From: an uncultured Phycisphaerae bacterium
GTDB taxonomy: Bacteria; Planctomycetota; Phycisphaerae; Sedimentisphaerales; Anaerohalosphaeraceae
Direction of reading: 5' to 3'
Length of the DNA: 12,399 nt
Assembly (NCBI GenBank): GCA_937920485.1
Contig: CALETL010000171.1
Coordinates: forward strand, 1 to 12,399
Positions 7,651-12,399 of this stretch are shown here, piece by piece (the first letter of the stretch is position 1; the number at the start of each line of letters is the position of its first letter). The notes below the pieces were generated by a model, which was not told the origin of the DNA, made no database searches, and worked only from the letters and a program-made list of their open reading frames with translations. A program made the position numbers and the translations under genes.

Positions 7651-9000
7651 ATGATTAAATGGCTATTAGCATGGCGGTACTTTTTTAAGCGGCCGATCTC
7701 GATTTTGGCGATCACCGCGGTGACTCTCTGTGTCTTTATTGTGCTGGTGGTCATGACGGTCATGAACGGATTAGTCCGGGATTTCAAACAGAAAAATCAC
7801 GACTACGCCGGCGACTGTATTATTGAGGCGGATTCACTGGTGGGGTTTGGCTATTATGAAGATTTTATCGATCTTTTGCTGAAGCAATCATATATAGAAG
7901 CAGTTTCTCCGGTTGCGAAAGGTGTGGGGTTGCTGAGTGGCCCGGGAGGAGTTCGGAACATTGGTATAGAAATACACGGAATCAATCCGATTTTGCATTC
8001 TCAGACGACAAATTTCGGACAAACCCTTCATTATCAAAAACAGACGGTTTCTGATGTGTTTCGGCCGCAATATGCCCCTGGTAGGAATGGATGCGTTGTC
8101 GGTATTGACCTGATGGGATTCCGGAAGCCATCAGACGGAAGTTATTACCATCCTGATAATCCGATTCCATTAGAATTGGTCGTCAACGCCTTTCCATTGA
8201 ATATCAAGGGCGGCCTGCAGCGCTCCCTTGATCTGGTCAGCACAAAGTCATTTTATTACAGCGATGACAGTCACAGCGGCTTGGTCCGAGTAGACGGGGC
8301 GGTTGTTTATGTTCCCTTAGAACAGGGGCAGATCCTGTGTGGCATGGATGTGCCGATCAAGCGTATCAGCTCAATCCATATTAAATTCAAAAAGGGCGTT
8401 TCCGGGAGAGCGAGCGTTGGACAGGTACGACAGCTTTGGGCCGATTATGCCGCCCAAAACGCCGACAAGCCCGGCGGCGATTTGTTCGCTAATGTTCATG
8501 TACAGAGCTGGCAGGAAAATCGCCGCAGTGTGATTGCTCCAATGGAAAAAGAACAGACAATGATGACCATGCTGTTTTTGATGCTGGGCGTTATTACGGT
8601 TTTCATCGTGTTTGTGGTTCTGTATATGATCATCAGCCACAAGAGTAAAGACATCGGTATCTTAAAAAGCATTGGTGTATCCATATCGGATATTATCTGG
8701 ATGTTTCTGTTATTTTCTGTATTCATTGCGTTGATTGGCGCATTGCTTGGGTCGGCTGCAGGGTGGGGCTTTTTATATAAAGTTAATGACATCGAAGACT
8801 GGCTTTATGAGCACTACGAATGGCAACTCTGGAATCGCAGTGTTTACGCGATTGGAGAGATACCCAATAAAGTTGAAATGGATGTATTAGCTGTTATCAT
8901 CGGTTCGACCATTCTTGCCTGCATGATCGGAGCGACGGTTCCCAGTCTGCAGGCAGCCCGAAAAAAGCCCGTTCAGAGTTTGCAGGTTAATCAGCTATAG
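7651..9000 (+). CDS. LolC/LolE-type ABC transporter permease, second paralog
   Basis: This 449-residue inner-membrane permease has the same length and topology as its upstream neighbour. The N-terminal MIKWLLAWRYFFKRP leads into a first membrane segment (~16-38). A periplasmic domain follows, with HGINP matching the LolC/E GxxP element, and then segments at ~304-328, 350-372 and 412-436. The signature KSKDIGILKSIGVS follows the second segment, and the tail is PSLQAARKKPVQSLQVNQL. Its parallel motifs (EDFIDLLLKQSYIEAVSPVAKGVGLLSGPG against DEFIDRLCGADCIESATAVLSSQGLLLSAPG upstream) show that the two arose by duplication and likely form a heterodimer. The ATG at 7651 has only a distant AGGGA (7633-7637), so translation initiation looks weak. 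The LolD-type ATPase starts 14 nt after the stop. Exact assignment as LolC or LolE is not possible here. Confidence 0.88.
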   Translation: MIKWLLAWRYFFKRPISILAITAVTLCVFIVLVVMTVMNGLVRDFKQKNHDYAGDCIIEADSLVGFGYYEDFIDLLLKQSYIEAVSPVAKGVGLLSGPGGVRNIGIEIHGINPILHSQTTNFGQTLHYQKQTVSDVFRPQYAPGRNGCVVGIDLMGFRKPSDGSYYHPDNPIPLELVVNAFPLNIKGGLQRSLDLVSTKSFYYSDDSHSGLVRVDGAVVYVPLEQGQILCGMDVPIKRISSIHIKFKKGVSGRASVGQVRQLWADYAAQNADKPGGDLFANVHVQSWQENRRSVIAPMEKEQTMMTMLFLMLGVITVFIVFVVLYMIISHKSKDIGILKSIGVSISDIIWMFLLFSVFIALIGALLGSAAGWGFLYKVNDIEDWLYEHYEWQLWNRSVYAIGEIPNKVEMDVLAVIIGSTILACMIGATVPSLQAARKKPVQSLQVNQL

Positions 9001-9014
9001 GAAGCAGAGCGAGT

Positions 9015-9704
9015 ATGGAAACGATGATTAAAGCACAAAATATAAAAAAATCGTATAAGATGGGAAAAACACGGCTGGATGTCCTTCGCGGCGTTAACCT
9101 GACAATCGAAAAGGGCCGGTTTGTGGCTGTTGTTGGGGCTTCCGGTAGCGGAAAAAGTACGCTTTTGCATATCCTTGGAGCATTGGACAGGCCCAACAGC
9201 GGCTCGGTGTTTTATCAAAAACAGGATCTGGCGGGTTTGCGATGGGGCAAATTAAACCATTTTCGGAATAAAGAAGTGGGTTTTGTTTTTCAGTTTTATC
9301 ATTTATTGGATGAACTAACAGTATTGGAAAATGTAATGGCGCCAGCGATGGCCTCGACCAGTTCTCTGGGATGGTTTTCGTTAAGATCAAAGACGCGTAA
9401 AAAGGCACATCAATTACTGGACCGGTTTGGTCTTAAAGAACGCCTTTGCCACAAACCCTATGAGCTGTCCGGTGGGGAACGGCAGCGGGTTGCGATTGCC
9501 CGGGCCCTGATTAATGAACCGCCGCTGCTTTTGGCCGATGAGCCCACAGGAAATCTTGACTCTCGGACAGGACATGGTATCTTAGAAGCCCTGAAAGAGT
9601 TGCATGGCGAAGGCCAAACAATTATTATGGTAACACATGACGAACGAATCGCATCGCAGGCCTCGCGTGTCATTCGGTTGATCGACGGAAAAGTTCAGGA
9701 ATAG
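9015..9704 (+). CDS. lolD: LolD-type ABC transporter ATP-binding protein
   Basis: This 229-residue ATPase should power the two preceding permeases from the cytoplasmic face of the inner membrane. All motifs are intact: Walker A GASGSGKST (41-49), Q-loop Gln93 in FVFQFYHLLDELTVLENV, signature LSGGERQR (151-158), Walker B LLLADEPTG with Asp175-Glu176, D-loop residues NLDS, and switch His208 in VTHDE. The sequence QFYHLLDELTVLENVMAP and the compact length are typical of the LolD/MacB/FtsE-like subfamily. The start at ATG 9015 is backed by AGGAAG at 8999-9004, which overlaps the upstream stop codon and suggests translational coupling. A second in-frame ATG at 9024 is possible. Substrate assignment as lipoprotein rests on the permease partners; a macrolide-exporter-type or other FtsX-type system is less likely. 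Confidence 0.9.
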   Translation: METMIKAQNIKKSYKMGKTRLDVLRGVNLTIEKGRFVAVVGASGSGKSTLLHILGALDRPNSGSVFYQKQDLAGLRWGKLNHFRNKEVGFVFQFYHLLDELTVLENVMAPAMASTSSLGWFSLRSKTRKKAHQLLDRFGLKERLCHKPYELSGGERQRVAIARALINEPPLLLADEPTGNLDSRTGHGILEALKELHGEGQTIIMVTHDERIASQASRVIRLIDGKVQE

Positions 9705-9717
9705 ACGTTATAGCTAT

Positions 9718-9722
9718 TGGAG
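9718..9722 (+). promoter_or_regulatory. Ribosome binding site deciding the start of the aminotransferase
   Basis: TGGAG ends six bases before the ATG at 9729. The upstream in-frame TTG at 9717 overlaps this motif, so the ATG is the better start. Confidence 0.55.
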
Positions 9723-9728
9723 TTGGAT

Positions 9729-10586
9729 ATGGGACTGAAAATCTGGTTGAACGATAGATTAGTGAACGAACGGGATGCGAAGATTTCCGTGTTTGATCAC
9801 GGCTTGCTGTATGGCGACGGTGTGTTCGAAGGAATTCGGGTCTATAACGGAAAAGTTTTTGAAGGGTCCGCCCATCTAAAACGCCTGTATGAGTCGGCAA
9901 AAGTGATCATGCTGGATGTCCCCATGGATATTGACACGCTGACCGATGCGATGGAGCAAACCGTTCGGGCCAACAATGTGCAGGATGGTTATATTCGCCT
10001 GATCGTGACACGTGGCACCGGCGACTTGGGGCTTAATCCTTTTATCTGTAAACATGGGGCCACCATTATTATTGCCAGTGAGATTCAGCTTTATCCCGAG
10101 GAGTTATACGAAAAGGGTCTGAGGGTTGTCAGTGTGTCGTCTATTCGCAACCATCCATTGTCCTGTCCTCCTCAGGTTAAAAGTCTGAATTATTTAAATA
10201 ATATTCTCGCTAAGATAGAAGCAATTCAGACAGGAGCGGATGAGGCGATTATGTATAACCACCTCGGTTATGTTGCCGAGGCCAGCGGGGATAATGTTTT
10301 CATTGTCAGGGAGGGTGTTATTTGCACTCCTCCGGTTCAGGCGGGTTCATTGGATGGGATCACCCGTAATATTGTCATTGAACTGGCTAAAAAGGAAAAC
10401 ATACAGGTCGAGGAGAAAGACCTGACCCGATTTGATCTGTACGTTGCGGATGAAATGTTCCTGACGGGAACCGCTGCTGAGGTTATCGGTGTCATTGATA
10501 TGGATGGGCGCGTGATCGGTGACGGTGTTCCCGGCCCGGTAACAAAACGGCTAAGGCAACGGTTCTTTGACTATGCTCGTTCCTGA
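9729..10586 (+). CDS. ilvE: Branched-chain amino acid aminotransferase, class IV PLP enzyme
   Basis: This 285-residue cytoplasmic enzyme performs the last step of valine, leucine and isoleucine synthesis, moving an amino group from glutamate to the branched 2-oxo acids with pyridoxal phosphate. It begins with GLKIWLNDRLVNERDAKISV and FDHGLLYGDGVFEGIRVYNG, a stretch characteristic of IlvE proteins. The PLP-binding lysine is Lys151 in KSLNYLNNILAK, and Glu184 in EASGDNVF should contact the cofactor ring nitrogen; their 33-residue spacing matches E. coli IlvE within one residue. RGTGDLGLNP and FLTGTAAEVIGV are also family-like. D-amino-acid transaminase and aminodeoxychorismate lyase share this fold, but the N-terminal motif favours IlvE. 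The start is ATG 9729, preceded by TGGAG; the TTG at 9717 overlaps that site. The gene begins 24 nt after the ATPase and ends 30 nt before the polyprenyl synthase start, in an operon-like arrangement. Confidence 0.92.
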   Translation: MGLKIWLNDRLVNERDAKISVFDHGLLYGDGVFEGIRVYNGKVFEGSAHLKRLYESAKVIMLDVPMDIDTLTDAMEQTVRANNVQDGYIRLIVTRGTGDLGLNPFICKHGATIIIASEIQLYPEELYEKGLRVVSVSSIRNHPLSCPPQVKSLNYLNNILAKIEAIQTGADEAIMYNHLGYVAEASGDNVFIVREGVICTPPVQAGSLDGITRNIVIELAKKENIQVEEKDLTRFDLYVADEMFLTGTAAEVIGVIDMDGRVIGDGVPGPVTKRLRQRFFDYARS

Positions 10587-10616
10587 TAAACGTTCATTTT
10601 GTTCCGTCAGATTCCT

Positions 10617-11582
10617 ATGAAAATGAAATTACAGGATCATTACGAGCCAATTCAGCCGGAACTGCTTGCGGTTCAGCAGGAAATTTCCGAACAGCTCCAA
10701 ATCTCAGACAAAGATCTTTCAGTTGTTCTTGAAGAAATTTCCAGACGACAGGGTAAAATGCTCCGGCCTGCTTTTGTGCTGCTATGTGGCAAACTGATTT
10801 CAGATATTCGTTCCGAACACATTAATCTTGCCGCGATGGTTGAATTGATTCATCGTGCCTCTCTGCTGCATGATGATGTAATCGATAAGGCCCAACTTCG
10901 CCGCGGTCAACCCAGTGCGAATGCGCTTTGGGGCAATACCGCCGCGGTCTTGCTGGGAGATTTTCTGCTGAGTCGGGCATTTGCGTTAGGGGCGATGTCT
11001 CAATTTGACAGCACAGCGGACTTACTATGCAAAACGGCCCAAACTCTTTGTGAAGGAGAGCTCAAGCAGAATTTACTGAAAGGTTTCTGGTCCTTGACTG
11101 AACAGGACTATTTTCAAATTATCGAAGCAAAGACTGCTTCGCTGTTCCGATGTAGCTGCCAATTGGGAGCAATGGCCTCAGGTGCCTCAAAGCAACAGGT
11201 CGAGGCCTTAAGCGAGTTTGGCTTTCAGTACGGACGGGCTTTTCAGATTGCCGATGATCTGCGGGACATTTTATCCACTGAAAAGCAGGAAGGAAAAACA
11301 CTCGGCACTGATTTACTGGAGAAAAAGTTGACCCTACCGGTGATCCATTGGATCAACCACAATAAAGAACAGAAGCAGGTTCTTGTTGAGCAAATAACAG
11401 CGTGCAGAGACGCGAAGAATTTGACGCAGCAGATGCGATTAGACGGAAGCATTAACTATACGATGCGATCAGTTCGAGAGTGTATCGATAAAGCCAGACA
11501 GCAATTGGATATGTTTAATTCAACTCCGGCGAAGGACGCTTTATTCTCTTTGGCCAATAATGTTGTTTCAGATATTTCATAA
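10617..11582 (+). CDS. Polyprenyl diphosphate synthase (trans-isoprenyl family)
   Basis: This 321-residue enzyme condenses isopentenyl diphosphate units onto an allylic primer to make linear trans-polyprenyl diphosphates, usually for quinone side chains (IspB- or heptaprenyl-type). Both Asp-rich magnesium-binding motifs are present: DDVID at 86-90 in LLHDDVIDKAQLRRGQPSAN, and DDLRD at 213-217 in FQIADDLRDILS. They are followed by the family-typical GKTLGTDLLEKKLTLPVIHW. GKMLRPAFVLLCG near the N-terminus binds isopentenyl diphosphate. The residues before the first motif that set chain length (AMVELIHRASLLHDD) contain no bulky aromatic pair close to it, consistent with a long product, but this is inference. 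No good Shine-Dalgarno is seen; ATG 10617 is chosen over the in-frame TTG at 10599, and ATG 10623 is also possible. A convergent gene lies 80 nt beyond the stop. Confidence 0.93.
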   Translation: MKMKLQDHYEPIQPELLAVQQEISEQLQISDKDLSVVLEEISRRQGKMLRPAFVLLCGKLISDIRSEHINLAAMVELIHRASLLHDDVIDKAQLRRGQPSANALWGNTAAVLLGDFLLSRAFALGAMSQFDSTADLLCKTAQTLCEGELKQNLLKGFWSLTEQDYFQIIEAKTASLFRCSCQLGAMASGASKQQVEALSEFGFQYGRAFQIADDLRDILSTEKQEGKTLGTDLLEKKLTLPVIHWINHNKEQKQVLVEQITACRDAKNLTQQMRLDGSINYTMRSVRECIDKARQQLDMFNSTPAKDALFSLANNVVSDIS

Positions 11583-11610
11583 TGCCGACTGCACATCAAA
11601 TAACGGCGCA

Positions 11611-11640
11611 TAAAAAAGGCCGGCATTGGCAGCCGGCCTT
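11611..11640 (-). terminator. Rho-independent terminator of the minus-strand outer-membrane protein gene
   Basis: AAGGCCGGC (11616-11624) and GCCGGCCTT (11632-11640) form a perfect nine-pair GC-rich stem with a seven-base loop. Read on the minus strand it ends in a run of six T (complement of 11612-11617), and it lies 23 nt after the stop of the minus-strand gene. On the + strand no T-run follows, so it would act weakly, if at all, on transcripts of the polyprenyl synthase gene. Confidence 0.9.
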
Positions 11641-11662
11641 AGGATGATCGATTCAATATTTC

Positions 11663-12399
11663 TTAGAAGCCGAAGCTGTAAGAAATACCTGCCCAGAATT
11701 CATCTTCGTCGTTGACGCTGCTTTCGAAAGAATTCTGATAGTAAATGCCCGGGGTGAGTGTTCCGCCGGTGGCCGGACAGGTCATCGAAGTCGTCAGACC
11801 CCAGACCATGTGTGACCAGTCATGGTCCACGGTTGATCCGCCGGTACCGTCATTGTAAACAATATCCCAAGTGAAGTTCATTGGAAGTTCCGGGGCTTGG
11901 TCCAGTGTAAAGCCGTAGCCCAATCCCATTAAATAGATGGTTCCAGTGAAATCACGATTCAGACCTCCACTTTGAGCGGACCACATCTGGAAGACACCAA
12001 AGTGAGGAACAATGCCGTTGTCCAGTAGTGCAGGCATAGCGCCTGTTACATAAACCTCCTGTACATCGGCGTCTTGTGAACTGGTATCAATGAAATCATA
12101 GTATCGCCAGCCAACCTGGTAATTTGTTTTCCAGACGCCATCTTCCAAAACACTGCCGTTATAGGCCAGGGTGTAGTCGTACTCAGTTGCGTTGACATGT
12201 CCGCTGGAGTCTGCATATGACATCCAAACGTTTGCGATGAAACCGTTGCCGAAGTCAAAATTGACGCTCGGCTGAAAAGCACCATCGTCATCGAGAAGGT
12301 CAAAACCTCTCCAGATGTACTTAGAGACATAACTCAAATCAACTGTTACGCCCAAATCCTGTGTGTCCTGAGCCGCCACCTCTTCGGCGGCATTTACAA
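11663..12399 (-). CDS. Putative outer-membrane beta-barrel protein, TorF/Gcw_chp-like (start outside window)
   Basis: The frame stays open to the window edge, so the true start is beyond 12399; an internal GTG at 12379-12377 lies inside the coding sequence. The visible end reads VNAAEEVAAQDTQDLGVTVDLSYVSKYIWRGFD from the edge inward, and VNA looks like the end of a signal peptide with cleavage near Ala-Ala. The mature part has alternating hydrophobic and polar strands rich in Trp, Tyr and Gly and ends in SYSFGF with a terminal Phe, as expected for outer-membrane barrels. The opening SYVSKYIWRGFD and the following strand resemble the TorF/Gcw_chp family (TIGR02001) of putative porins, a tentative match. 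Function is unknown; transport of small solutes is only a family guess. It is convergent with the + strand cluster and therefore separately transcribed, with its promoter outside the window. A strong terminator follows the stop. Confidence 0.72.
   Translation of the reverse strand, partial: VNAAEEVAAQDTQDLGVTVDLSYVSKYIWRGFDLLDDDGAFQPSVNFDFGNGFIANVWMSYADSSGHVNATEYDYTLAYNGSVLEDGVWKTNYQVGWRYYDFIDTSSQDADVQEVYVTGAMPALLDNGIVPHFGVFQMWSAQSGGLNRDFTGTIYLMGLGYGFTLDQAPELPMNFTWDIVYNDGTGGSTVDHDWSHMVWGLTTSMTCPATGGTLTPGIYYQNSFESSVNDEDEFWAGISYSFGF

Noticed and set aside
7440..7787. Minus-strand open frame of 115 codons spanning the permease gap
   Set aside because: It runs through the inverted repeat (giving TQSSQR- and LCDLCGK-like peptides, which I recall as typical artefact translations of such repeats) and through the ends of both permease genes. 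It has no coding support.

Overview
The window is a compact, nearly gap-free stretch of about 12.4 kb from a diderm (Gram-negative-type) bacterium. Evidence for an outer membrane is the C-terminal part of an LptD-like barrel at the left end, a LolCDE-type lipoprotein-release transporter in the middle, and a predicted outer-membrane beta-barrel protein at the right end. Base composition looks moderate (near 50% GC by eye). Ribosome-binding sites are present at many genes but weak at others, and GTG and TTG starts are used. The gene mix suggests Planctomycetota (for example a Phycisphaerae-like lineage) or a related group, but this is a weak guess from family resemblance. No rRNA, tRNA, CRISPR array, phage gene or transposase was seen.

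Layout: eight genes lie on the + strand. They are a 5'-truncated lptD-like gene (1-1227), class II fructose-bisphosphate aldolase (1317-2261), an S41/PDZ C-terminal-processing-type protease (2356-4623), class II lysyl-tRNA synthetase with a TTG start (4642-6132), two paralogous LolC/E-type permeases (6188-7537 and 7651-9000), their LolD-type ATPase (9015-9704), an IlvE-type branched-chain aminotransferase (9729-10586) and a polyprenyl diphosphate synthase (10617-11582). From the protease onward most gaps are short (14-55 nt), which fits one or a few operons. One minus-strand gene (11663 to beyond 12399) converges on this cluster. It encodes a predicted outer-membrane protein and ends in a clear Rho-independent terminator.

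How the genes fit together: envelope work dominates. LptD inserts lipopolysaccharide, LolCDE releases lipoproteins from the inner membrane, the S41 protease is exported, and the polyprenyl synthase makes long isoprenoid chains for quinones or lipid carriers. Aldolase, LysS and IlvE are housekeeping metabolism and translation genes embedded in the same run.

I did not find a convincing new biological system. The most unusual element is a dispersed-type imperfect inverted repeat (CACAGAG-containing arms, 7545-7614) wedged between the two permease genes. A calcium-loop-like acidic motif in the LptD barrel and an expanded N-terminal half in the S41 protease also deserve a look.
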